DNA from: Saccoglossus kowalevskii
Lineage: Eukaryota > Hemichordata > Enteropneusta > Harrimaniidae
Length of the DNA stretch: 64,000 nucleotides
Direction: 5' to 3'
Assembly (NCBI RefSeq): GCF_000003605.2
Contig: NW_003158236.1
Coordinates: 63,008-127,007, forward strand
Part shown: piece by piece, positions 22,631 through 37,900 of the stretch
How the letters are laid out: every line of letters starts with the position of its first letter
Numbering within the stretch: the stretch's first letter is position 1
Made by a program: the position numbers and the translations under genes
Notes under the pieces: generated by a model
The model's database searches: none
What the model was told of the DNA's origin: nothing
Seen by the model: the letters and a program-made list of their open reading frames with translations, nothing else

Positions 22631-25600
22631 GTAAGCATTTCTATTCAAAGCATGTAACGTTGTGTTTACGAATTGTTCATTAGTGGTAAGCCCATAGCGT
22701 TTATATTGCTAAAATTTGCTACTGTCTTGTGGGCTAGGTTTTTAAACAAGACATTTATACTACTCGGGGGAAAATACAAGCTTATTTTGACTTCATACCA
22801 AAGGTTCGATGGACATTCCGTATAAGATACGGCCACAGTCGTATTGTACACATTGTCGTCTAGTTGCTGAATCTACATTACATCCCTAAAAACCATAATA
22901 AAGGCGTACTTGTTGTTACTAGTCCGCCGGATGGCGTAAAGAGGGCTAGGGGGACTCGTGACATTGAGTACAGCTTACCAATCGTTCATTCCCAATGTAT
23001 CATTTCATCTTTAGTTCAATTCTAAATGTCGCCGTTTTATGTCTTTCACATACTATTGAATACCACTGATACGACCACATGTGTCGCCTTTGGCATTATT
23101 CAATCCGGCATTCAATCACCAACACTCGCTTTTATTATTGTGATATCACCAAGGCAACGAATTACATGAAAGAGCATAAAAATGGGCGGACCCATAATTT
23201 GCTTCTGAACCAACCAGCGTATAATCCCTTAGACAAGATTGATCGAGAATAGATGGCGTTGATATGGGAGACACAGCAGGATAACTAATTATAGAAGTGG
23301 GGATAGCGTTTCTTTCAATATCAATCTTAAAAGTTCAATTGTCCAAACGCTACTGTGTGTGCATGCTATTTGATTTTTAGAACTTTCTTTCTTTTGTCAC
23401 GTATCACCTGATTTCCAAAAATCGTGTGAGCATCCCATCCCATCGAAGGCTACGCACACGAACTAATTTCACAGTCCATTTTATCGCAAGTGTCGACAAA
23501 ATGTCCATGCTTGGTATGTGTATTCATCTATTCATTGTCATATGTTAAATATTGCAAAATTTAAATGCGCTGCATGTTACCCTCTCTTTGCTCAGAACGT
23601 AGTAAGATATAACACAGTTAAGCAAGTTGCTCCAATGTTACCCCAAATGCTAGGAAGACAATATGGTAGTACAACCATTATACATGAAACAAATCTAGCT
23701 TCGTTGTCGTCACTGATGACATCGACACTTGGAGTCGGTACTTTGATCAATTAACGTAATGATTGTGTGACGTAGTTTACAGAAAGATCAAACGTTAAAA
23801 GTCATCGTATGCATAAGTAGGGATAACAAATCACTTGCAGCAATTATTGCAATTTGTCCATATATCAGCATATTAATGACCATTATATGCCATCCCACCT
23901 ACCAGTATGACCATGACACTTGAAAAAATAAATAACAGTCACAATCATGCCGACTTTACAGAAGTGCTCAAAAATTAGAGATCTGTATTTACTTCCGTTC
24001 GCATAAAAACGAGGGGGTGATCAATACTATTTTCGAATGTCGTAGCTGCAAATGACGCTTTTTTAGGATCGTATTAGCCTACCTAATTAATTATGCTTAA
24101 TGATCCATCTGCCCATATGATCACGAATAACGAGCCAGTACAATACTTACTGCTGAAATTAATTCCTCGTTTTCATTCCCGGAAGGTGATATTCAAAACT
24201 CAGAATAAGTGAAATACTATTTTGGTTTTGCACTCCACGATGTTCTGTTCAGACTGCCAACGAGTTGTTAATGGCTAGCATTAACATTCATCCAACGTCA
24301 ACTCCGGAATCGGAAAATTTCCGCATCCCTTTCTCTAAATACCCTGTCAGTTGAAAAAACATCAGTGAGCAAAGCGTTATGGGGATGACTACGTGGGAAG
24401 CGTTCTATATGTTGTATATAAACCCTCGTGATGCATTTCGAATATACTGCATTGTTTAAAAAGGATTGTGAAGTGTGCTTCTTTTTTGATTAAATACAAC
24501 GAAGTTTAAGATACGAAAAAATAATCAGATTCGTTCCTTTAAAATCAAAGCTTGAAATCAGGAATATTGTGTCAACGACAGTAGATTATCAAAGGTCGTA
24601 CTTTATTGTAATGTCTACCTTTGTATAAACTCGTGATTGCTTTTAGTGTTGAGAGATGCTATCGCGTTACCATTCAGTCTACATGTGTATTAGTGCCTAT
24701 TTGAAAACCATAAATAAACCACGGCAACGACACCAATCAATGTATGCATAGACCACGGGGTGTATAAATCTTCAGAACACAACTCCAAAACACCGTGTGT
24801 ACTTACTTGATCCTGACACCCTCCGAAATTAAACTTCTGTCGCTTCGTCTTGAAGTACAAATACACACCTAGATTGAAATGCGTATGGACATATCGCAAT
24901 GTAACAACTGCTTTCGATATTCCGGCAATTTTGCAAGGTTTCTTTGTAGAACTATTTGAAACACTGACAAGTATAGGGACTGCAATAAACTTTATGCAAC
25001 TTTATGCGGACTGTTAAACATATATAGATTATGAGACGCTGCTGCAGTGAGCCGCATCAGTATCATGACAATTAATAAGTTACTTTAATATATTTCGTTC
25101 TGATTTAGTCGTGCACGTCATAAAATGTTTACGATCGTTGATCATCAGCTGTCTAGTCTAGTATGCAAACTGACACGCGCTCTTCCTACCTATGTACCAA
25201 ACATTACATAAACACATTTTCACAATCATATATGTTCACGAAGAGAAAAACAATTTATAACACTAAAGAGAAAATAACTAAATGTTACATCAATAAATAT
25301 AAATAAAAAAGATATTATATTTATAATAATTTCACTACCAAATAGAAAAAAAGTGTATTTGTTTCTTGGCACAAATTTGTGTATGACGCATGTATGACGT
25401 CATAATAATCTCGTGAGGCTTCTATGTCTATAATCATCCATCAATTCAACGAAAACCACTTTCATCAATATTTCTATTGGCCGAATTAAGTTGAAGTTCC
25501 AAGAAAACAATTAACCAACATTCGTAAATTAGACAACATTAACGCAGTAAGTATCCTGTGTAACATATAACGACTAACTTGCGCATACAAACTAGTATAT

Positions 25601-27097
25601 GACATTTTATCACTGTAAATACCCTTGTGAGGTACAGAAGTCCTTGTAAGCGTTTAGCAAAACGTGTATAACTATTGAAGCGTGTCATATTATTATGTCT
25701 AAATTATGACGAATGAGACATGTTAGTTGAAAAGAAAATACAATGTAAAACAAATTATTTTGTTTATTGAAATGATAACTTGTACAACCTTGATTAAATA
25801 GAATTAAAATGAAGGAAACAATAGCGAAAACTACGAGACCCGGATGTCCAATATCCTGCGTTACCGGGGAACAATAAGGTCACTTCCGCGTAATACGAAG
25901 TTTGCATAAATGACTTCACTATTAATTGTATACATTCATGGCGTTATTGAAAACACGGTTAATAATGTTTAACTAAACGTATTCTAGTCATATTTCAGAA
26001 AAAGCCATCCTGTCTGCCAATGAGTACTTATTGTATTACCTAATATTGCCATGGTAACGTATAAAATGAAACTTTTTATTTAAAGTTTAAATCATATATA
26101 ACATCAAAACACAGCGATTTGTAAGAACCGACATTCGTACAGTTATAGTCGTACATTGCTAAGAGTATAACTGAACGGAATGCCTTAGACAGTTAGATTC
26201 ATAAACTAAATAGTATGTTAATGCACAGTCAACAAGAGTTTATATACAATCACAGCTTGAATTTAACATTAATTAACAACATTTTCAGTCACATAATATT
26301 AGTTCTACATCTTTCAACTTGACCTGGTTGAACTTGTATTCTATTAACGTATTCCGTCAAAAAAAAATGAAATAGCTTTCACACCACGAAAGCTGCTAAT
26401 GTGACTTAAATCAGTCATTTTGATTATGTCATTTAGTACTTAATATTACCACACATAGAGCAGGTATATTGAGTACGTCTTGTTTCGCACAGTGGGTTGT
26501 ATGAATGCCTACCTCATCAAAACGGCCACACCTATTTATAAGGTTAACAAAAAACGCTTTTCAATTTTGATTGGAACGCGAACACAATTTTAATAAAACG
26601 TTATGTTTTTCTGCCGAAATATATGTAAAATTTGAAAACGGCAAGTCTAAACTAAATCTACGTCGCGTGTTGCATGATTGGATTGCATCAATATATGTAA
26701 TATATAGCCGGTGACATTATTTCGGAGTTGGCTGAGTTTTATTTGAAATATTGGATGTGCTATAACGGGTCACTGACAAATTACAAACTTATAGTGACGT
26801 TAGTTAATGATTAATTAACACATTATTCAAATAAACGTAGACATATCAAAATATATTGTATATGAAATTAGACAAGGTGACCTGAGTAGACTGATTTTAT
26901 TTAAGTTAATCACCGAATACACTGAAGGTGATGACTGTGATGCACTGATGTGTGCTGTAGTCTAATTTACTCATAAATATTACACAACGCATAGTGCTAA
27001 GCATTTTTTTATTTAACATTTGGCTGTGACGGGAATTCATAATGAGATTAGAGAAATTTTAGGTAAAAAGTCAAATACGTTAAGCAGTACATATGGT

Positions 27098-27270
27098 ATG
27101 ATATGTTATGATTATGATATGATATGATATGATATGACATGATATGACATGACATGACATGACATGACATGACATGATATGATATGATATGATATGATAT
27201 GATATGATATGATATGATATGATATGATATGATACGATACGATACGATTCGATACGATACGATATGATAA
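27098..27270 (+). repeat. Pentanucleotide microsatellite (GATAT/GACAT/GATAC)n
   Basis: About 33 five-base units are arranged in blocks by variant: mostly GATAT, then GACAT, then GATAT again, then GATAC. The minus-strand frame (SYHII repeats) is an artefact. Confidence 0.95.
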
Positions 27271-30200
27271 AATTAAAGACCGAAGCAATAACTGGTATGG
27301 GACATTAATGGACAGCTCTTTCGGGTCAATTTTCCAAGACATATTTGTGTGTTGTTTTGGCAGGAGGTTATAATCTTTCATGAGTTAATACGGCTTGTCA
27401 AGATTTCATATCAAATTTCAAGAGATAACACATCGTTTCTAACCCGTCAAAATTGGCTATGTACATTTAAAAATTCTGAGTACCTTTGAATGCTATACTG
27501 TAACACCTTTGACCAATTCACCGCACTCATAATAAACTCTCCAGCGTGAGATGCAGGACAACAGATAGTTGTAATGATCAGAATACATAATGAGAAACAA
27601 GAAAAAGATCAACGGGTAACAATAACGGTGAGAATAAAATGACTAGTGATAACAATTTATTGATATCTATATGCGTGATGGGAAGCATCAACATAAAACC
27701 CCTTCAGACAGGAGGCCTTGAATCAAAATCAGATTGTCATTAACAATAGTGTATATGTTTATATTAAGTGTGGCTCCTTTCTCTTATTTCTTGTTAACAT
27801 TTATGTCTGTAGGGCATAGGGGAATTTCAAATTCGGGTTGCAAGCAATGGCAATTTATAAGCCTGACACATACACTAGCAAAAGCATAATTTGCATACTA
27901 TTATCATATTGCAATGTAACCACAAAAATACTGTGTTATCTACGTATACCCGTGACGCGTGGCTTTGGGCAATCCGATTTTAAGGTGAATTATTGAATAT
28001 TTGTGTAGTGATTTCGTTTAATGTTTCACGTTGATATACACTTGTAAATTATGAACGTTGGCTGAGGGCATATAGTATTCGGTTGATACAATACGTATGC
28101 GTATCGAAATAGCGATGCGTACCAAATTCAGTTGATGAACTCAATTAATGTACGCTGGTGAAATTGATAACAATTGCGTAGCAAACTGCAATGTGTGTAT
28201 TTCCTGCAAATATGACAGCTAACTTTATGCAGATAAAGATCAATTTAATATATTTTGAGTGTATTACATTTTAAATTCTCAAATCGCCTTGTATGGGGTA
28301 ATGCAAACGCGTTAAAGAAAAACGTAAATACCCTTTGATCAGTTGATAAAAAAGACAATGTGAAATATATCATATTGGTTATTGAAATCATAACTTGCAC
28401 ATCCTACAGAGGAATAAAATAAAAAAAAATGAGGGGATGGATGTCCAATATCATGTTCCATCAGGGAAATAAGATGACTTTCTCGTAACCAACAAATTCA
28501 CGAAGTAATTTCTCAACACTGTCGCCGAATTTCGCCCCTTTTAACCATATTGGATTAATGTGACTGTTAGCCATAACATTATTTTGTTTTGGTTGTAATC
28601 GTCTAAAAAGCTTAAATACAAGTGATGTGTAGTATTAATTTAGTCTATTCGTCATACGTTTGTGAAATATTATTTAAGAAGACATATCCCAGGGTAATGT
28701 ATTATGTCCGCGGGTGATATAACATTTTGTTGATGTGATTGTGCAATTATTTAAGCACTTTTAAATACCTTTAAGACAACACAACACCAGGGTTCATCAG
28801 TTCTATAACAATTGTCCATGCACCGTTAATAAAGCGATGTACTTTTATCCGGTAATCCTTTTATTATATAACTCATTGTAACAGTATGTTATCCTGATTT
28901 ATGGGTGACATGTATCGTACTAAAAGTTTTGAAAACTATAGTAAACGTTAATATCTTGCTACAGTGTTGAATGGCACATTGCTACGTATTTAAGGGTTGT
29001 TAAAATTCTTGAACTTGAATTAATATTTCATTTTAATGTCCACACGATGCTACTTGCTATTTGTTAAATATTGTATAAAAAAAACTCAATTTGGTCACAT
29101 TTTATTTTTAATGTAACAGCAAACAGTAAAACGTACATGAAATGTTCGATAACGAAGTAATAGTTTATAATAACGTCAATTACATAAACTTCATGTTGTT
29201 ATAGTGCGATCTCGAAGGGCACATATATTGGAATTGCACCATCGTAATTTAATTACTTGAATTCGAATTATTTGTATTGGGCACTTACTCTTATACTTAC
29301 TTTTCAATCCTTGCTTATTATTGACAAATGTTACATTCAGTATAATGATATATACATGAACATATTTAAGCAGGTCATTATACACTATAATATTATCATA
29401 TAGAATATTTGTTTTATTGACTAACAGAATGACCTTCCGCACTATAGCATACATTCGTAATATAATATTTTTCTAATTGATTAAACCGAAAACCGAGAAA
29501 TTACAAGTCAGAGCATATTGCACGAATTGTTCGTTTATTTGGTATGAATCATAACGTGTAAAACGTGTAAAAGAAAAGACATCGCTCTTTAATTGTCTTG
29601 TACTTGCCTTACCGGCAATGGTATTGCTGGTAATTATGTTAAAAACAAAGCACATTAGAACATTAAGGGATATAAAACATGAAATTAACTAGAGTAGCCA
29701 AGATTACATGGTCAATAGATTAAAATAAATCGTACACTATTCTACATTACAACTTATCTTTAATAATTTAACATGAGAATTTCCATCGCAATTGAGACAT
29801 CAAAAACACAACTGTAATATTTTGTTTTTCAGTTTTACTTGGCAGTATGCTTAGAGTATCACTGTAAATCCAGTTATTTAGCGTATTAAAGTATTGTACA
29901 CAATAGAATATTGAAATTGAACACCGAAAATACAATTTGTCGCATAAATATAGTCACAATTGTATATATCTACATTCACAGTTTTCGAGTAGATAGATAA
30001 ATGAATAATCATACAAATCTTAATTGACAAACTTTAGCTTGTGATCACATGGAAGCTATTTAATATATCAAATTAATTCACGGGCTTGATGGAACTGGAC
30101 AGACAATATTCATAATAGTCAAAGTTTTTTAGAAAAAAAATGCTGTCACACTCCTTTTGGGGCAATGCTCATTACATATCTGATATACTAACACGGATCC

Positions 30201-33200
30201 TATCAATCACTCGAATGTCATAACGAATCTCCCTACATTTTCCCAAAACTCTTAGGACAACATAATATGCATTTTACTATTTTAAAACACTTAATCTACA
30301 CTTAAAGCAACGTGATTACCGGTTTGTGTTTGTTCTGAATTGTAAGCAATGGTGTCTGTAAAATACTGTAAAGCATTATCTAGGTTAAGCTGGGTTTCAT
30401 AATGAACATGCATTCGTGAGAGCAAACGTGCTTCATTGCACACTCTAGTCATCTGTATTGTAGACTCCCTAAGTTCACATTGTAAGCAAATTGAATCGTA
30501 TTGTGCGACTCCTGTTTAAGCCTTTTTAGTAGTGGCATTATTACACACAGGGCGTCTCGGCTATTACATGTTTGCACAGTAAGGCTACAGACATTTAAAA
30601 CCACAGCGTGTTACAATACAACTAGCCGGCATATGTCAATCATTATATTGGAAAAACTGATAGTGCTAGAAAACGATTGAAAATAACTCTTTAATATCAA
30701 GTTGTGGGGTTTTACATTATTATACTCACTCAAGCATGATGTTTCACTGCCAGGTGACTGTCCTTATGTAATTTAAAGCTTACAGATACAGTTCACGTTT
30801 ATCACTTCCGGATTGGAAATAATACTGTTTTTTAGACTCTATATCTCTTGCTGTGCCTAATTAGACCTTCGTCTGATTCGTTTAGAATTACAAAGACCGC
30901 ACAATGTGGCAGATGTGGGCAAACGGAATACTTGTGTTTAATTATTTAGATTTATATGTACAAATGTTAAATTCATCCTCCCCAGAACTGTCATTAGTCC
31001 AATGCTCTTAATGGATATTTTTACTATTCATATGTATGTCTTTACTACGTGACATTATACACATTGCATTCATTAACATAAAGCATTATATCACTCGTGG
31101 ATTTTCATTTCATGCCCTAAGGGTGATCGTGTAGGTGTCAGATATTTAAATATTTCATCAGAATATATTGGCGATTGGGAATGCGGTAACTTTGGTTTCA
31201 ATACTTACTCATTAACATGCCAGCAATAAGCCACTGGCTAAGTTTAGACGCATAAAACGCCCAGTACGTCGCAAATACACCGGGCTAGTAGTACTATAAT
31301 TCAATATGGAAAGCAATTTATGAAGACATTTGCTCCATGATATCAATGCAAACCCTAATTACGTATGTATTATGTCATTATGGAGATATTTTTCTTGATT
31401 CAAACTCATACTAGTATCCCTTACTTTCCACCATGTTAGTGGGATACACTATGCAGTATAGTACTTCATCTAATATTACTCGTGAAATATTATAAAGCGC
31501 GGCTGTATAAGAGAGTTTATTTTAGTTAAATATCACGACGTGGGAAAAACTTAGTCGCCGCTTAATTTGGAAGATTGTACCGAATATGATATACTGGAAT
31601 AAATGTGTTAATATGCGTATAATTTCAATATAATGACAAGTGTAAAATGACATGATACGAGTGCCTTCTGTAATATACATATTGGTTAATATATGCCAAC
31701 TGATGGATATTCTATTTAAACGCCGAAATTACAATGAACGCGTAGGGAAAACTTTGGAAGTAGCGTTCTATCTCATTTGCATACATATGGTTACTGTTCC
31801 CACATTGTACCATCATTTACCCTCGTGGAATGTCGGGAATTTTACACATCCAATGTGAACGCAATCAGAAGCGTTGTTACGTTGAGTTGCGCGATTGAAA
31901 ATGGTAGAGCCAGTAAATACAAGAACCTTCATTGGCTGATATCCAAATCTACCAGCAATATTGAGTTTTACTATGATTTCAAATCATCAAACCAGTTGAA
32001 TTGTGACGTAGTTCACGTATTCGTATATATATTTTTATCATTTGACGTCGAAGTATCAAGTTTCTAGCTTCTAATACCATATTAAAGGGGCATATAGTCT
32101 TGTCCTATGACGGCTCAATCACATTGAACTGTCATGGTCATGAAATACAATTTTATACTATTAATTTACGAAAATTACTCGTCCTTGTATTTAATGGCTG
32201 GTTACGCATATATTACTGCTGAATGTATTGATTCCTAAATCCAGCAGCACGTATGCATGCGACGCCTTGAATGGATCGTTTGTGAACGCATTGACGCTTT
32301 GTGATAAAAATTTAGTTATCGTTTTAATGATTAAGAGAATCACATCACGTGTCTATAATTTACCGCATTGTAATTCAAAAATCATTGCAACAGATTGTAT
32401 GAACATTTTACGACTGAATGTCTGGAAGCATAATTGCAGAATGTATGTATGTTTCATGACGTAATCTATGGACGTTTTACGACGAACATTGTATGGATTC
32501 TTCACTATGCAATCAACATAACAAAATAAATGAAGAATATAAGACAAATGTTAGGACACTTTACGACATTTGTATTGATGATGAATAATACAATATAGAG
32601 ACTTGTTTGAAGGTTATTCGAGGTTAATCCTTGAGAGTGCGTAGATTATATATGTTTTTATAAGGACATGAACAACTGAGCGATCGTGCAATGACGAGAA
32701 AAATGACATGCTTTGTACCAGTGAGGACAGAGATGGAGAGAGAATGTCTTCGTACTACACTCCACTCACTTGTTATTGGTGTGAAATACACTAATATTAT
32801 TTTGGGGGACTACTGTGGAATATCACGCGATTTGATTCACTGAATCAAAATAAATCCTAAATTTGCATTTTCTGGATTTATTTTTATTGCTAATTGCTAT
32901 GTTAATTAGAATGCGTATGTTCATTTTTAGTGAATCTACACATTTCAAATATATCCAAATTAGGGAATGGATTCGACCGAGTCATAAAACAAAATTATAG
33001 TTCACTTTTAAATGTCGACTCCATCCCTTCTGATTGTCACTCTATCATAGGTGGATTAAAGCGGCGGTTAACGAAAACAAGTGAAATAAGTCCCATAAAA
33101 GGGTTAGCTTAATTTTTGTTAATCTCATACGATTCAATAGATTAGCATTATATATCGGTGTCAAACGTATTTTTGGGTAATATACATATTAATTTAATTT

Positions 33201-34751
33201 AAAATACCTCAGAATCAGGTTAATTAACTTTAAAACTATCGTTGAAAAATAATCCAAACTACTTCAAAGTTAAAGATATTATGACCAGAAATATCATGGT
33301 CTGTCTCTTAATAATGCCAGAAAACACCAGCAGCAACGCGATCGCTGATTGGTTACTAGCAAAACAAACTGCCCTCGGCGTTGGAAATATTCTGAATATT
33401 AGCTCCGTATATTCATTTCGGTCAAGTGTTTAATGCCAAAAGACATTTCTAACTAAAAAACTATGTTTTATTTATTATTTCATAACATCATTGTAATTAA
33501 TAATTCATATCATGTCTCAACGTACGGAGATTTGTTGTAAAATATATATTAACCATCTTATAACCAATGGCTCACAATGAATGCTCTGTGATTAAGCAAT
33601 ATTTGCAATATTATGTTATTCTAACAAAAAACACGTTTTCCATATTTATGTTTTCATTTGCTACAAAATGGAATAAATTCAAACGTTGGAAATGTATATC
33701 AAGAGTGCATCAAACATTGTTTTTCATAATTAATTATGCATGTTAACACATATCAATGCATATTATATCATTTAGTGAACACGAGTGTGTATAAATGTTG
33801 GCATTAATAACTCGCATGATAACTACAATATTTATTGAGGTTACGACAGCATAATAATAATGTAAATTTGGTGGCACTTAGTTAATTGTTTACGGATGTT
33901 CGAATAATGTTGTTGTTACGTACAAAAGGTGATATTTTTTATTACAATAACAATAACAATTGATAATCACGTAATGAGTCAACAATGAGGATATGAAACT
34001 AGCATTAGTATGACGCTTTGAAACACGTATCTTATAAAAACAAAGGAACAACGAATTTTATTGTTTTCAACTATTGTTTTCTAAAATGAGATTTTGCAAA
34101 TAACATTAACACATTATTATAATTTTAGATACGTAGTTTTATGAAAATAAATAAATGTTATCAATGTCATAGCCTGCAAATAAGTCACTATACTAATTAA
34201 TTAATATATCAATTATCCCATATAATAATATATATATATTATAAAACTGTAATAACTGTCTCCATACGATACGAATCCCGGTAATCGGATTGGTTCAAGC
34301 AAATAAAAAGATTGAACTTTGACATACAACGAGGATGACTATGCGTCATTATCTCAATACGTTGGTAGTTATATTTTGTTAAATAATTATTATATTAATA
34401 TGAATATTTCCGGTAGTTTAATCTAAAACGCGCGTGTGATGTAAAGCGCATATATTTCATCAATTTCTCTCTAGAAATAGGCTTCACCAATGTCTAGTGG
34501 CATTTTGTGACATCTCTAAAAATAACCGTAATCATTAGTCAAAATTCGTTAAACTAACGGCATACGTGTCAGTTGTCGAGCGATCCTTTATGCAAATGAG
34601 TTAAGGCGCTCTAGGTTGTTTTGAATACGCCCTCACAAATTACAATTATTGTTGGGTTTAAAGATTGCAAAAACGGATATACAGGCTATCCAACTGTGAC
34701 CGTATAATAACGGAAAGAATGAACATTTTTACATTCTAAAGTCACTCATGA

Positions 34752-34931
34752 GGTATGTATATAAATTCTCACAATATTTTATCTAAGATTGACATCAGCA
34801 GACACGAGTGATTAATGTCAAAGTTGTGTATCAAGGCGAGCCGCAGGCGAGGATTAATGCTACTCTGGTGGTAATCACGAGTATCTGTTAATGTCAACTT
34901 AAAAGTAATATCGCGAGATTATATACTTACC
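34752..34931. mobile_element. 180-bp hairpin (MITE-like) element
   Basis: Imperfect inverted arms of about 60 bases (34752-34814 and 34872-34931) flank a short centre containing GGCGAGCCGCAGGCGAG. The arms share GGTA-GTATATAA at the outside and GACA-CGAGTGATTA at the inside. No coding capacity. The termini and target duplication are not certain. Confidence 0.55.
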
Positions 34932-37900
34932 ACAGGCATATATCCACAGTCTAAAAAAGTAAAACGGTGGATTTGTAGAACTATTGCCGAAACACAAAAT
35001 ACATATTTAATACTCACTTCTCGAATGTCACTGTGTCCTATTTTACGCGAACACATTGCTCATACCATGCGGCAATGGACTTTTTTTATTTGAAATCTTT
35101 AATTTCAAGACTGAATGCTAGTAAAAAAAATCACGCACATGGGATTGTCAAAAATGAACCACACTTCACAGTTTCGGACCGTATATAAATCCGGAAGCAA
35201 ATGAATTCGGCAGTATATGACGTAAAATCTGTGACATGAACTGTATTACGTCACAATGTAGAGATACGTACGCAATGCTTGTGATACACTTTGAGTACAG
35301 ATTTGAGTTTTACAGATCAATGAACTTTAAAAAGACAAGAAAAGGTATGAGGTCTTGTGTGAAATGTCTGGACATGAATGTTCTGCTGACTATGGTACCT
35401 TCGCTATTTTTATTCTAGTTTGATATAAGTTGGTGATGCATCCACCAATAATTCAGAACAGTGTCGGATTTTTCTGCTTTGGATATTGGGCACCACAATT
35501 ACATTATTTCAATAAATGGCGTACCAACTCCTTGAATAAAAAATACAACATATAATTTATATAATATTAAACTTATTTTACGCGACATTCATGTTTATAT
35601 GCGCATATGTATACTTTCCTTCACTTAATTCAATTCAATTCTTCAATATAACAATCACAGGCGCCCCAGCCCGCCGTTTCAATTTAGAAAATTTATATCT
35701 AACACCAATAAAATACATCTGTTTGTGTTACGAGACCTGCTAAACGCAACCTTTGGTATGTTGACCTGTCTTCCCGAGATGCAGTTTTACTACAGTGTTG
35801 AACATTCAACCCTCTATGCTGTTCTATATCTTGTCCTTCTACAGTCGCAAACAAAAATCAGGAGTTGTAACCATGACACTATATTCTTACCAAAAGAACA
35901 GACAAACACCTTAGAACGTAAGCGAATTATTAGGATAAAACACATACTTTATTGTACTGTGAAGTATTCTTTATTTTAGAATGGTCACAAATGTTCTATA
36001 TATTAATTTTTACTAAAGTGTCTCAATATAGGTTAAGTAATAACACTGTAAATCAATATTTACTGTTTCCACAGTAATACCATTTAGTGTTGTATACTGT
36101 TACTTGAGGTAACACACAAGAAACTGTTACAAAGCTTGGCTGCTTACATATATATTTCATTCGAAATATTTGCTGAACAAATCTGTTTTAATATGTTATT
36201 TCATATTATTACGTACATAATTATCACACTAGTAGGTGTAACACTTTGAAAAGCCAAATGTCAATGACACATGGTGTAACATCGACTCAAGTGAAGACGT
36301 CGTAAACGTGTTTATTACAGTAGTTAATCAGGATGTTTTCACGTCCTCAGTAAATGGCCGCCATAGTTGCGCCTACGCTAAAGCACAGCGGTATTAAATC
36401 GCCTAGCACAACGTTTCAATATGGCAGATTTACAATACAAACATATCCCGTAAAATGTATTCAAGGAGACGAGTGTTAGACATATCACTCCATGATGAAT
36501 TTACAAAAAAGATACTATATGATGTATTAACACCAAAATATACTTTCGGAATCGCCTGTTGACAGGCAATTTGCACCATTGGTAGATGTAGACGTATTTT
36601 AAAACTATAAATGAATAATAATTTATCAGAAAATCGAACATTCTTGTGGTCGTCATCGTGCGTTATCTATCGAATTAATAGGTGCATTAATTAGAGAATT
36701 ATGTTTTCCGTTGTCACCCTTTCTTGTGAGAATCATTTCTCAACAATTAAATTTCAAAGAATCGAGAAATACTAAACATCACGTACTACAATCATCATGG
36801 CTATATACTTAGAAGTAATAGTGATGCTAGTATGCATCAGTAAAAGTTTAGCAACCCCAGTCGAGTAATTATCAGTATTATAATAATCTTCAGTAATACC
36901 TATGTATTGTCTTGTCTTTAAATAGGAAAAATGTACACAATATATATATTTTTTAACATTATTTAATGCGAAAATGTGTCTGACCGGAATATAATAAACT
37001 TATTAACGCCTTTAAAGGTGGACACTATGTTGCAGTCGATAGCAGACATGAAACTGGCACACACGTCATATTTTAAAATATGTAAGTAATGTTCTACGCA
37101 CGAAATACACAAAAATACACTTCTTTTTAAATGTCTTATGTGTAGGTGTTTGCATTTGTTATCGAGAGTGTGAACGTGCTAAGGAATACTACATATTATA
37201 TTTTGATAGGAGTATTACGAATTAGTTATCGGAGTTCACTGCCATCAATGATAAACAGTGATCAAATTGACTGTGGGTTGAGCCATTACATAAACTAGTC
37301 GTGCTGAGTTACAATAATTGAAGATTAATTACTAATATAAATTTATAGAAGCACTCTGATGTATTGACAGCAATACTCCAATTATATACATTTTTATATG
37401 AAATATATAAAATCGCAAAATATATTCAGCATAATACGTGAACATTTTTTTTATAATAAGAATGAATAGAACGCTCAGAATGGATTGTAATACCCCGGTT
37501 TGTACCGTTGTCATCACATCCTATGTGGTCCATTTCATGAGATACGCGCATTGCTTTTCAATTTTGTAACGCCGTAATTACAATGATGAATTATATACAC
37601 TGTAGAAACCATAGGAACCAGTAGGAACAACGAGCATCACCAGACCGACGACCGTCCTTCATGGCATGCAATACATTTTGTAAAATATCGAAAAAAAATA
37701 AAAGTGGAAATTACAATTCCGATATTTCAATTGACGGTTGAAATCTAAAGTAGCTTTTGTGAATATGCCCGGAAGCACCTGAATATATTTATGGGTCACA
37801 ACGTAGTTCTTATTACAAACATTGCATTTTGTGGCCCACGTGAACCGCTTTGGGACGCATAATATTTGATGTGTCAGGGAAAACTATATATCATTCCAAC

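Noticed and set aside
27112-27381. Minus-strand SYHII-repeat protein
   Set aside because: Translation of the pentanucleotide microsatellite.
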